Positions 7,821-15,108 of a stretch of 21,525 nucleotides of DNA are shown here, piece after piece (the first letter of the stretch is position 1; each line of letters opens with the position of its first letter). The DNA is from Candidatus Iainarchaeum sp. Its GTDB lineage: Archaea; Iainarchaeota; Iainarchaeia; Iainarchaeales; GCA-2688035. Both the position numbers and the translations under genes were made by a program. Where the stretch lies: contig JAQTPU010000003.1 in the NCBI GenBank assembly GCA_028712575.1, positions 1 through 21,525 of the forward strand, given 5' to 3'. The notes under the pieces were generated by a model. The model saw only the letters and a program-made list of their open reading frames with translations. It did no database searches and had not been told where the DNA came from.

Positions 7821-9581
7821 CTAACACAACGCTTCATATCTTTCAGAAGAATCCGCAAAAACTATTATTATATTTCCACCGAGTTTTTTTGCGGCATTAT
7901 AATTCATTCCGCTTGTAGGGCCAACGCAAAAACCGAATTTTTTCCTTATTTTTTTTGCTTCGGCAAAAGCGGTTCTGTCTGAAACAACGACTTTTTTGTC
8001 AATTAGTCCGCCGCATTTTTCAAGAATCCTTGTTTTATGACTTTTTTCAAAGCTGTAAACTCCCGCAATGCCTGTTTTTTCCTCGGGAAGCACTGCAATC
8101 GCCTGCATTTCAGGAAAAAATTTTTTCAGTTCCATTGAAACACCGCAAATTGTGCCGCCTGTTCCCGAAGCTGCAACAAAAAAATCAATTTTTTTTCCAA
8201 ACTGTTTCAGAATCTCTTTTCCGAATTTTTTGTTTGCGGTTATTGTAGCGGAATTTTTTGACTGGTCTGCATAAAAATATTTTTCGGGGTGCTTTTTGAG
8301 CATTTCTTCTGCAAGCTTTTCGGCTTCAAAAAAGTCATTTGCCATAATCACTTTTCCGCCGTGCTTCCTTACAAGCGCGGCAGCACGCTCTCCGGCATGG
8401 TTGGGAAGAATTATCTCACATTTGTAATCTTTTTCCCTGCAAATCATTGCAAGGCTAATGCCCATATTTCCGCCTGAAACTTCTAAAACTGTTTTTTTCC
8501 TGTTCAGAAGGCCCTTTTTCTCCGCCTGAAGAATAATCTCTTTTGCAACCCTGTCTTTCATTGAACCGCTTGGATTCAAAAATTCGAGCTTTGCAAAAAT
8601 ATTTTTCTCAAGCCGCACAAGGGAAGTGTTGCCTATTGCATCAAGAGCAGACAATTTTCCCTGAGACAAGCCAGTCAAAAGCTTTTTCTCATTGTCAAAA
8701 GTAGTCCCATGGGGAAAATAAGTTATTTCAACAGATTTTTTCGGCTTCATGACAAAGACAACCCATTGCCCAATCATTTCTCTGACTTTTTCTTTGGAAA
8801 TTTTCAGTTTTGCCGGCGACACTAATTCATTTTCAACTTCCAGAAAACTGTGCACTTCAACGTTAAATCCCAGGCGTTCAAAAAATTCTTTGGCTTCATC
8901 CTGATTTTCAAAGGCATTCTGGTTTATGTCTATTCCGATCGCCTTTTTTGTGTTTTTTATTATGGAAATGGATTTGTTTTCTTTTGCCAGCCCTTTTTTG
9001 AGCGTAATATCCGGGGTAATCCAGACTCCGCCAAAAGTGCTCAAAAGAGAATGAACATTTTTTGCAACAACTGACTTTTCATCAAAATTCAAATAGCGAA
9101 GCAGCCCCTCATTTACTATGGCAATTTCCTTATTTTTGTCAAAGTTCCTTGCAGCAGCCTCCAAATCTTTTAAGTCAAGCGCATTTCCGGATTCGAGGTG
9201 AAAATTAGGCGGCAAATCTTTTCTGACTTTTTCTAAAATCCTTCTTTTTGTTGATATTAAACCCGGCAAATCCATTTCGACATATTTAATCGGGATTTGG
9301 CTGGCAAGATAAATTCCCCTGGGAGACAATCCTGCTGCAATTTCTAGCACTTGTTCCTGCCTACTTTCAAGCAAAAGTTTATTCACTAACTTATATCTCG
9401 CTTCGTAACTTGGGGCAACTTCCTTGAATCCAAAAAATTTAGCTGAATCCGGCTGCTCCTTTGTTTTTTCAATTTTTTTCGCAGCAGCAAGAATTTCTTG
9501 AGCATACGGGATGTCTGAAAAAGCCCTGCTGTTTGCCACAGCCAGAGCAGTGAGGCTTATTAGTTCATGGCTAGTGTTCAT
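7821..9581 (-). CDS. Fusion: SAM-dependent methyltransferase (COG3315/LCM-like) + cysteine-synthase-like PLP enzyme
   Basis: 586 residues in two domains. Residues about 58-280 are a Rossmann methyltransferase: motif I LEIAAGLSPRG (79-89), an acidic VEMDLP (101-106) and NEGLLRYL (157-164), as in the COG3315 / leucine-carboxyl-methyltransferase group. Residues about 305-586 are a fold-type II PLP enzyme of the cysteine synthase family: NPSGSMKDR with the Schiff-base Lys342, SGGNMGISLA (369-378), the phosphate loop SGTGGT (472-477) and GPTSGM (554-559). Family members perform beta-replacement on O-acetyl- or O-phosphoserine. TSGNTG is changed to VSGGNMG, so the substrate may differ from classical CysK. 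The start ATG is 18 nt after tRNA-Leu, with GGAG about 9 nt upstream. Longer readings would lie inside the tRNA. Fusion order and both domains are clear; the product is unknown. Confidence 0.88.
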   Translation of the reverse strand: MNTSHELISLTALAVANSRAFSDIPYAQEILAAAKKIEKTKEQPDSAKFFGFKEVAPSYEARYKLVNKLLLESRQEQVLEIAAGLSPRGIYLASQIPIKYVEMDLPGLISTKRRILEKVRKDLPPNFHLESGNALDLKDLEAAARNFDKNKEIAIVNEGLLRYLNFDEKSVVAKNVHSLLSTFGGVWITPDITLKKGLAKENKSISIIKNTKKAIGIDINQNAFENQDEAKEFFERLGFNVEVHSFLEVENELVSPAKLKISKEKVREMIGQWVVFVMKPKKSVEITYFPHGTTFDNEKKLLTGLSQGKLSALDAIGNTSLVRLEKNIFAKLEFLNPSGSMKDRVAKEIILQAEKKGLLNRKKTVLEVSGGNMGISLAMICREKDYKCEIILPNHAGERAAALVRKHGGKVIMANDFFEAEKLAEEMLKKHPEKYFYADQSKNSATITANKKFGKEILKQFGKKIDFFVAASGTGGTICGVSMELKKFFPEMQAIAVLPEEKTGIAGVYSFEKSHKTRILEKCGGLIDKKVVVSDRTAFAEAKKIRKKFGFCVGPTSGMNYNAAKKLGGNIIIVFADSSERYEALC

Positions 9582-9598
9582 GGGAGTGCTCCAATTAT

Positions 9599-9718
9599 TG
9601 CACGGGACAGGATTCGAACCTGCGAAGGCACTAAGCCAACGGGTATTTTCAGCAGACAAATCTAACAAATCTGCCTGCTACCTAAACCCGTTCCGTTTAA
9701 CCGCTTCGGTACCCGTGC
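9599..9718 (-). tRNA. tRNA-Leu (anticodon UAG) with a 36-nt archaeal intron
   Basis: The acceptor stem is GCACGGG/CCCGTGC with discriminator A, typical for Leu; CCA is not encoded. The D arm is CCG..CGG. The anticodon stem ACGGG/CCCGT (9691-9687 with 9643-9639) encloses T-T-TAG-G, then an intron, then A38. A long variable arm (GGC..GCC) marks a class II tRNA. The T arm is GCAGG-TTCGAAT-CCTGT. Splicing removes 9680-9645. The 5' 22 nt are also the last codons of the homing-endonuclease gene. Confidence 0.93.
9645..9680 (-). other. tRNA intron at position 37/38 with bulge-helix-bulge fold
   Basis: A 3-nt bulge AT|A (9646-9644) next to the anticodon stem, a central 4-step helix TTTA/GAAA (three A-U plus one A-G), a 3-nt bulge GG|T (9682-9680), and an intron helix AGCAG/CTGCT (9679-9675 with 9655-9651). 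Cuts after the second bulge base give the canonical 37/38 intron recognised by archaeal EndA endonuclease. Confidence 0.8.
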
Positions 9719-10645
9719 ATAATAAAGTCTAGATTCGGGTTTTTCTTACTAAATTGTATGCCATAATAGTTTTTATTATACTTTTTATTCAACCACTGGT
9801 CTTTATGCACTTTAATTCCAAAGCTTTCCAAAAGGATTGCCAATTGGTCTCTGAATTTTTCCGACGCAGTTGTTAAACCGAATCCTTCTCTTCTCTTGCC
9901 GCCGTCTGTATCAATAATTCCTTCCAAAAATTCTTTTTTGACATTTTCTGAGGAATCAAAAACTATTTTTGGGATTGCTATTATGTTGGATTTTACCGAC
10001 AGGCACTTTCAAGATTTTTGTAAAAACTCTCACAATCGGCTTGTCGCCATAATCCACACAGAACTGGGTTTGTCTTCCGCTTTCTGTTCTCTCTTTCATC
10101 CGAATTTCATGGAAAAAAACTTTTGACATTTTTTGCCTGAATTTTTCCGCAAGGCTTTTTTCTATAACCTTAAAACGAACTGCATAACCCTGTTTGCATA
10201 TATGCCCATCGCCAAGAATCGCACCCAACAAATAAGCCAAATCTTCATTTAGTTCATTCGGCAAATTAAAAACAGGCCCCGTGGTAGAGCAAAAAAATTT
10301 GCAGTCAGCAATCAATTCTTCAATATCTTCTTGGAAGCCAAAAAGCCGCAAGTTGTTTATCGCAACCAAAGGAATTGAAGTTTTCCCTCGAAACCAATCT
10401 TTATAACAGCCCTTGGCAAAACTGCAACCAAGAGACTGAATCCACATTTCTTTCCAGTAGAAACCAATATTCTTGTTTAATTTTTTATTAACAGATTTAA
10501 GAAACAAGTTTATGCGCGCTGCTTGCTCTGCTTGGGCAGGAATTGCTTTAGCATTGAACTTTGAAAGAACACTATAAACTCGTAACAATCTCCTGTTGTT
10601 AGAATCTTCTGTTGAATCGTGCAATTCAAATAAGTCAAAAGCCAT
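9697..10645 (-). pseudogene. LAGLIDADG homing endonuclease, frameshifted, ending inside tRNA-Leu
   Basis: The 5' part (from ATG 10645) encodes an N-terminal helical region with an HTH-like stretch ending in FRGKTSIPLVAINNL. It then reads LAYLLGAILGDGHI, the first LAGLIDADG motif with its catalytic Asp. The second motif, FLEGIIDTDGG, lies in a different frame. Removing one base from an A4 run (T4 on the plus strand, 9991-9994) joins the parts as VPVGKSNIIAIPKIVF, giving about 315 residues. As written, the first frame ends at 9956 and the second motif is lost. The C-terminus ends with codons shared with the first 22 nt of tRNA-Leu (stop at 9697). It is unrelated in sequence to the intein endonuclease at 894-2192 except for the motifs. 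Either a decaying selfish gene or a homopolymer sequencing error. Confidence 0.8.
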
Positions 10646-10709
10646 TCGAATCAAAAAGAAAAAGAGTTTTGAAACTTAAGGCATTTTTGCAAGCGCACTT
10701 CCGCTGTTT

Positions 10710-11294
10710 TTACTCGCGGTTTTTTATGCTCGCAATCTTTTTTTCAATCAGGTAGCGTGCGAGTTTTCTTGTTGCCTGTGCCCTGTGGCTCAACTCGTTT
10801 TTTTCTTCGCGTGACATTTGCGCAAGTGCAATAGCTTTTCCTTCTGGAACAAAAATTTTTTCATAGGGCATCCTGTCTGATTCTGGAAGAATGACTTCTT
10901 TTGTTATTGTTCCTGCCCAGGTGGCTTCAAAAATTTTGTATTTGTCATTGTAATCCATTAGGCAGATTGCGGTGTGGAAATGCGCTTTTCTGTGCCTGCC
11001 TTTCAGTTTCCTGAACAATCCCTCATAGCCCATTTGTTCAAAAGCCCTTTTCGGCTTTGTGCCGGGAAAATTATTGTAAGCGTCAAAAAAAACGCTTGTG
11101 TCTTCTGTAATAAGCGGCAGTTTGAGCTTTGAGAATGCATGCCTTGCCTTTTCCAAAGCTATTTCTGCCGGGGAATTGCTGTCCTTTTCAAAAAGGTTCA
11201 TTTTTTTCTGCCAGACATGGATTCCAAGAGGGCCTAAAATAGAATGAACTTCCCTGAACTTGTGGTCATTGTTTGTTACAAAGACAAGCGCCAT
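10710..11294 (-). CDS. XTP/dITP pyrophosphatase (HAM1/RdgB family)
   Basis: Cleaves non-canonical purine triphosphates (dITP, XTP) to monophosphates and pyrophosphate, cleaning the nucleotide pool. 194 residues, the usual length. It starts with MALVFVTNNDHKFREV, matching the family's TNN..K..E nucleotide-binding motif. ITEDTSVFFDAYNNFPGT replaces the common EDTGL..D.L.GFPG. PEGKAIALAQMSREEKNELSHRAQA matches the conserved EMS.EEKN.ISHR segment. The ATG at 11294 was chosen over an upstream TTG because a TATA-like box lies about 35 nt upstream. The EDTS change from EDTG is unusual but lies beside the kept acidic residues. Confidence 0.88.
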   Translation of the reverse strand: MALVFVTNNDHKFREVHSILGPLGIHVWQKKMNLFEKDSNSPAEIALEKARHAFSKLKLPLITEDTSVFFDAYNNFPGTKPKRAFEQMGYEGLFRKLKGRHRKAHFHTAICLMDYNDKYKIFEATWAGTITKEVILPESDRMPYEKIFVPEGKAIALAQMSREEKNELSHRAQATRKLARYLIEKKIASIKNRE

Positions 11295-11322
11295 TTTTAC
11301 CAATAGAATAATACAACAAAAG

Positions 11323-11333
11323 CCTTTAAAAAA
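11323..11333 (-). promoter_or_regulatory. TATA-like box of the ITPase gene
   Basis: On the minus strand this reads as a T-run followed by TTTAAAGG, centred about 35 nt before the ATG at 11294. No Shine-Dalgarno sequence is seen, so a short or absent leader is likely. Confidence 0.4.
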
Positions 11334-11382
11334 ACAGTTTTTCTTTCTTTTGGGAAACTTGCACCAGCTTTTTCCCTACCTT

Positions 11383-11510
11383 GCAAACCTGTTGGTTTGC
11401 GAGGCCTCGTGAAGCAAAGCTTCACAAGGAAGAGAAAAACCTGGGAAAAAGAGGCTTTTGCAATGCAAAAGCTTTCTTTGGCAACCTGCCTTTCTTTTCT
11501 AAAGAAAGGC
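11383..11510. repeat. Intergenic hairpin cluster A
   Basis: Perfect short hairpins in tandem: GCAAACC-tgtt-GGTTTGC (11383-11400), the palindrome GAGGCCTC (11401-11408), GTGAAGC-aaa-GCTTCAC (11409-11425), GCTTTTGC-aat-GCAAAAGC (11454-11472) and GCCTTTCTTT-tct-AAAGAAAGGC (11488-11510). Linkers are A/G-rich (AGAAAAACCTGGGAAAAAGAGG). No coding frame fits. It fills the gap between the divergent ITPase and GH130 genes and resembles clusters at 14344 and 21472. Confidence 0.85.
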
Positions 11511-11536
11511 GGAAAAAGAAAGAAAGGGGCAGAAAG

Positions 11537-11548
11537 GCTTTTATTATT
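11537..11548 (+). promoter_or_regulatory. TATA-like box of the GH130 operon
   Basis: The A/T stretch cttttattattt lies 30-40 nt before the GH130 ATG (11578). AAGGGG (11567-11572) is a weak Shine-Dalgarno match about 6 nt before the ATG. Confidence 0.45.
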
Positions 11549-11577
11549 TGAATTCGTATTAAAAAGAAGGGGTTGCC

Positions 11578-12648
11578 ATGAAACTAGCGGGAAAACTTTT
11601 GTTAAAACCGGAGGATTTTCAGCCTTCTTTTCCGAACTGGACAGTGCAGGGGGCATTGAATCCTGCCGCCGTAAGGCTTGAGAACAAAAAAATAGTGCTG
11701 ATTGCGCGCATTTCAGAGGCGGTTGCAAAAAAAGACGAGATTGTCTGCCCTGTCATTATTTCCGAAAGCCATTACCACACAAGCAACCAGAAAATAGGCA
11801 AAAAAGACATTCTGAAGAGGATTGGCAACGGGGTTTTTTTCAAGAACGGAACCTGCAGGCTGACAAATATTTCTGAATTCAGGAAAATCCTTCTTGATGA
11901 GACAGGCATGAACATCGAGAGAATAGAGCAGAAGCCTGTTTTTACCGGCACTCATGACGAAGGCGAGTACGGCATAGAGGACCCGAGAATAACTGTTTTT
12001 CACAGGAAATACCTGATGACTTATGTTGCTGTTTCGCATAATGAAGGCGTGTCCACCTGCCTTGCTGTTTCAAAAAACCTGCACGACTGGAAACGGCAGG
12101 GAATTATTTTCAGGGAGCAGAACAAGGATGTTGTTATTTTTCCCGAAAAAATAAACGGAAAATTTGTTGCCCTTCACAGGCCTGAGGGGAGCTTTCATTT
12201 CAGCCGGCCGTCTGTCTGGATTTCCTATTCCCCGGACCTTGTTTACTGGGGCAGGGAGAAAAGCATTGTACAGCCGAGGGACAATTCGTGGGAATCCGAA
12301 AGAATCGGCTCCGGCACTGTCCCTTTGAAAACAAAGGAAGGCTGGCTTGAAATCTACCACGGGGTCAGGAAAAAGGGAAAAAGAAAAATTTATTCGGCTG
12401 GCGCTTTTTTATTGGATTTGAAAAATCCTGAAAAAATAATTGCGCGCACTCCTGCTTCAAAGCCCCTTATCGAACCTGAAGAGGAATATGAAAAGCACGG
12501 CTTTGTGAGCAATGTTGTTTTTCCTTCAGGCGCAGTCCCTGATTTGAACGGGGCGGACCTTCTGCTTTACTGCGGCGGCGGCGACAGGGCAATAAGCGTG
12601 AAAAAAATCGGTTTAAAAGACATTTTGAATTCAATGGAATATTATTAG
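11578..12648 (+). CDS. Glycoside hydrolase family 130 phosphorylase (beta-mannoside type)
   Basis: GH130 enzymes phosphorolyse beta-1,2- or beta-1,4-linked mannosides, releasing mannose 1-phosphate; a few are hydrolases. 356 residues, the normal family length, cytoplasmic with no signal peptide. Visible family features: EYGIEDPRI (the catalytic Asp region), FPEKINGKFVALHRP, ERIGSGTVPLKTKEGWLEIYHGV, NVVFPSGAV near the C-terminus, and LLLYCGGGDRAISV in place of the usual YYGGAD. The basic and His residues that bind phosphate appear present, favouring a phosphorylase. The ferritin-like gene starts 8 nt downstream, so they form an operon. The exact substrate cannot be read from sequence. Confidence 0.9.
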   Translation: MKLAGKLLLKPEDFQPSFPNWTVQGALNPAAVRLENKKIVLIARISEAVAKKDEIVCPVIISESHYHTSNQKIGKKDILKRIGNGVFFKNGTCRLTNISEFRKILLDETGMNIERIEQKPVFTGTHDEGEYGIEDPRITVFHRKYLMTYVAVSHNEGVSTCLAVSKNLHDWKRQGIIFREQNKDVVIFPEKINGKFVALHRPEGSFHFSRPSVWISYSPDLVYWGREKSIVQPRDNSWESERIGSGTVPLKTKEGWLEIYHGVRKKGKRKIYSAGAFLLDLKNPEKIIARTPASKPLIEPEEEYEKHGFVSNVVFPSGAVPDLNGADLLLYCGGGDRAISVKKIGLKDILNSMEYY

Positions 12649-12656
12649 GCGGTTTT

Positions 12657-13184
12657 ATGAACGGGACAATAAAAAAGCTTGTTGCAATTCCGAAAAAAGA
12701 CGCCCTTGAAATTTCAAAGGCGGTTGTTGTTGCGAAAAGCGAGGAAGGAAAAGCCCGCGATTTCTATCAGGATAATGCGGAAAAAACATCAGATATTGAA
12801 ATGAAAAAGGCATTTGGATTTTTGGCAAAAGAGGAGATAGAGCATTTCAATGCATTGACAAGCGTGGAAACTGCATTGAAGGAAAACGGAAAATTCGCAG
12901 TTGTAAGCGATTCTGCCCTGCAGCATCTTGAAAGGCCTGCAATTTATCCTGAAAAAGGCGCAAAAACAGACTTGTCGGGAGACGGAGAATTGGCAGCTCT
13001 TTTATGGGCAATGCGCGCGGAAACAAAGGCGAAAAACTTTTACCTTGCACAGGCAGAAAAAACGAAAATAAAGGAAGCAAGGGCGTTTTGGGAAACGCTT
13101 GCGGAATTTGAGGCGGAACACTTTGCATACCTTGACAGCCTGTTTTCAACCTGGACAGACACCCAGGATTTTATAATGGGATGA
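12657..13184 (+). CDS. Ferritin-like / rubrerythrin-type diiron protein
   Basis: 175 residues forming a four-helix bundle in two related halves. Residues 29-37 give E-x6-Y, KEEIEHF (58-64) gives the EExxH diiron ligands, RAETKAKNFY (120-129) repeats the first pattern, and EFEAEHFAYLD (150-160) supplies the second ExxH. No C-terminal rubredoxin CxxC domain is present, so it is a short rubrerythrin or ferritin-like form, probably reducing peroxide or handling iron. It is 8 nt after the GH130 gene. Its stop is 12 bp from the stop of convergent tgt. The functional link to the phosphorylase is not obvious. Confidence 0.83.
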   Translation: MNGTIKKLVAIPKKDALEISKAVVVAKSEEGKARDFYQDNAEKTSDIEMKKAFGFLAKEEIEHFNALTSVETALKENGKFAVVSDSALQHLERPAIYPEKGAKTDLSGDGELAALLWAMRAETKAKNFYLAQAEKTKIKEARAFWETLAEFEAEHFAYLDSLFSTWTDTQDFIMG

Positions 13185-13196
13185 ATAATTCCAAAA

Positions 13197-14294
13197 TTAT
13201 TCTTTTCCGAATTTTTTCAAAAATTTTTCTTTTTTGAAGGAGCCTTTTTTTATTTCAGCCCGGATTTGTTTCAGCAGGTTCTGCACAAAAAAGAGATTAT
13301 GGTAAGTAAGGTATTTCATCCCGTTTTCTTCCTTTGTCTTGAACAAATGGCGCAGGTAAGCGCGCGAATAATTTTTGCAGACAAAACAACCGCATTCTTT
13401 TTCCAGGGGGTTCAAATCGTGCTTGTACCTGCCTGCATCAATGTTGATGCTTTTTCCGTTTGCAAAAGCCATTCCATGCCTTGCCACTCTTGTTGGAAAA
13501 CAGGAATCAAAAATATCAATTCCAAGGGAAACGGATTCGATGATTTCGCGCGCAGAACCCACTCCCATGAGATAGCGCGGTTTTTCCTCCGGCACTTTTG
13601 AAAGTGCGGCTTTGACTGTCGCATGCATTTTTTCCTTTTCCTCGCCAATGCACAAGCCCCCCAAAGCAATTCCGTCAAAATCAAGCGAAACAACCTGTTC
13701 AGTGCTTTTCTCGCGCAGCCCCTTGTTTATTCCGCCCTGTGAAATTCCGAACAATAATTGTTTCCTGTTTTTGTGCGCTGCCCTGCATCTTTCCGCCCAG
13801 GCAAAAGTCCTTTCAACAGACTCCTCCAGCCTTTTCAAATCACTGCCTGCAAGCGGAACATCATCAAGGCACATTGCAACATCGCTGCCCAGAATGTTTT
13901 GTATTTCAATCGCCTTTTCAGGGGAAAACACCATTTTTTTTCCGTCAAAAGGATTGTTAAAAAGCACCCCCTGTTCTGAAAGTTTCAGGCAGAATTCCTT
14001 GCTCAAAACCTGGAAGCCGCCTGAATCAGTGAAAATCCCTTTTTTCCAGTTCATGAATTTGTGAAGGCCTTTGTGTTTTCCAATAACGTCAAGGCCTGGC
14101 CTAAGATAAAGGATAAAAGCATTGCTTATCAGGCATTGCGTGCCTGCTGAAATTACTTCTTCGTTTGAAAGGAATTTTACAGAGCCTTTTGTTGCAACCG
14201 GCATGAAAAAAGGAGTTTCCAGTTTTCCATGCGCTGTTTTCAAAATGCCCGCTCTCGCTTTTCCGCAGGCAGAGTTTAGGCTGAAGGCTCGCAT
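13197..14294 (-). CDS. tgt: tRNA-guanine transglycosylase, bacterial/QTRT type
   Basis: Exchanges a guanine in tRNA for a 7-deazaguanine base. 365 residues, the length of bacterial enzymes; archaeal TgtA is normally longer and carries a C-terminal PUA domain, absent here. Residue 90 in TDSGGFQV is the expected catalytic Asp. GISQGG, GGLCIGE and FDSCFPTRVARHG (262-274, nucleophile Asp263) match the bacterial pattern. Zinc ligands are Cys301, Cys303, Cys306 and His332. The PTR.AR.G segment separates it from archaeosine-type enzymes. This points to queuine or preQ1-like modification at position 34, but the natural base is not provable from sequence. A TATA-like TTTTTAATTG (14325-14334) lies 30-40 nt upstream, followed further up by hairpin cluster B. 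Confidence 0.92.
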   Translation of the reverse strand: MRAFSLNSACGKARAGILKTAHGKLETPFFMPVATKGSVKFLSNEEVISAGTQCLISNAFILYLRPGLDVIGKHKGLHKFMNWKKGIFTDSGGFQVLSKEFCLKLSEQGVLFNNPFDGKKMVFSPEKAIEIQNILGSDVAMCLDDVPLAGSDLKRLEESVERTFAWAERCRAAHKNRKQLLFGISQGGINKGLREKSTEQVVSLDFDGIALGGLCIGEEKEKMHATVKAALSKVPEEKPRYLMGVGSAREIIESVSLGIDIFDSCFPTRVARHGMAFANGKSINIDAGRYKHDLNPLEKECGCFVCKNYSRAYLRHLFKTKEENGMKYLTYHNLFFVQNLLKQIRAEIKKGSFKKEKFLKKFGKE

Positions 14295-14343
14295 TGAATC
14301 ACAAATAAAATAGAAAACGAATCAATTAAAAACAGAATTTTCA

Positions 14344-14494
14344 TTTTTGCGAAGCAAAAATTTCTTTTGATTAAACTTTTCTTTCCAGGAAAATTGCACA
14401 GCAATTTTCCTTCTTTTTCCACATTGCAAAGCTTTGCTTTGCGATGCGCCGCAAACCTTTCGGTTTGCAACGAGGCTTTCTTTTCCAAGAAAAG
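14344..14494. repeat. Intergenic hairpin cluster B
   Basis: Tandem perfect hairpins: TTTTTGC-gaa-GCAAAAA (14344-14360), GGAAAATTGC-aca-GCAATTTTCC (14388-14410), GCAAAGC-ttt-GCTTTGC (14426-14442), GCAAACC-tttc-GGTTTGC (14451-14468) and CTTTTC-caa-GAAAAG (14480-14494). The fourth shares both arms with the first hairpin of cluster A and, as there, is followed by GAGGC. The 3' tail (14495-14518, ending GGCGGGGCA) parallels the tail of cluster A. Lies between tgt and the winged-helix gene. Confidence 0.85.
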
Positions 14495-14577
14495 TCAGAG
14501 GCAAAGGAGGCGGGGCATTGTAAACAGGAGAAAAGCAATTGGCCAGGAGATGGGTTGGGAGTTAAGTGGGTTAAATT

Positions 14578-15108
14578 TTAAACAGTCCTTGCCAAGAAGA
14601 CTACTTTTCGTCCTGCCTGTATTTTTTTCAAATGCCCCTCCTTAACAAGTTTATTCAGTCTCTGGGAAGCAGCATTCTTCCCCTTATAACCAAGCTCTTT
14701 TTTTATGTCATCAGCTGAAATCTGGCCTTTTTCAAAAGCCAAATGCACAATCAACTGGTCATGTTCAGGCAGTGCTTTCAATGGAACCATGCATTGTTCA
14801 GAAAACTCAAGCCCTTCCCCTGCCTGCGGAAACACCTGCGGCAAGGATTGTTCCTGCATAGTGCCAGTCTTCAGCCTTAACATTATGCTGTCAAACTTTT
14901 CATTTATTTTTTCCAGCATTTGATTAGTTTTTTCTCTCTCCTGCGAGAGTTTGTATAGTAAAACAGCAATGAACATGGGGTTTTTGCTGTATTCAAGAAT
15001 CTCCTGAATATCCAAAGAAAGGTCATTAAATTTAGGAGAAATCTTCTTCAAAAGCTCAGAATCACCAACAAGCTCTGAAAGTTCCTTGACACCATCATGT
15101 TCCATCAT
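14578..15108 (-). CDS. Winged-helix DNA-binding protein with N-terminal coiled coil
   Basis: 176 residues. An N-terminal helical region (to about residue 90, with EREKTNQMLEKINEKFDSIM suggesting a coiled coil for dimerisation) is joined by a Gln/Pro linker to a C-terminal winged helix (about residues 113-175). In this domain ISADDIKKELGYKGKNAASQ is the helix-turn-helix, RLNKLVKEGHLKKI continues it, and KVVFLARTV is the wing. A transcriptional regulator is the best guess; no ligand domain is seen. Two perfect ATCATGAT palindromes lie between the TATA box and the start codon, which suggests autoregulation. The paired ATG codons at 15108 and 15105 are equivalent; 15108 is given. Confidence 0.75.
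   Translation of the reverse strand: MMEHDGVKELSELVGDSELLKKISPKFNDLSLDIQEILEYSKNPMFIAVLLYKLSQEREKTNQMLEKINEKFDSIMLRLKTGTMQEQSLPQVFPQAGEGLEFSEQCMVPLKALPEHDQLIVHLAFEKGQISADDIKKELGYKGKNAASQRLNKLVKEGHLKKIQAGRKVVFLARTV

Noticed and set aside
9582..9668. Longer N-terminus for the fusion protein
   Set aside because: The extra codons lie inside tRNA-Leu; the ATG at 9581 has a GGAG site and sits after the tRNA.
9697..10645. Homing endonuclease located within the tRNA intron
   Set aside because: The intron is a complete 36-nt BHB intron (9645-9680); the endonuclease lies upstream of the tRNA 5' end.
11383..11510. CRISPR array
   Set aside because: The hairpins are not a repeated identical unit with regular spacers; stems differ from one to the next and no cas gene is present.
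11297..11728. Minus-strand 143-codon frame across hairpin cluster A
   Set aside because: It crosses hairpin repeats and runs antisense into the GH130 gene; composition is repeat-driven.
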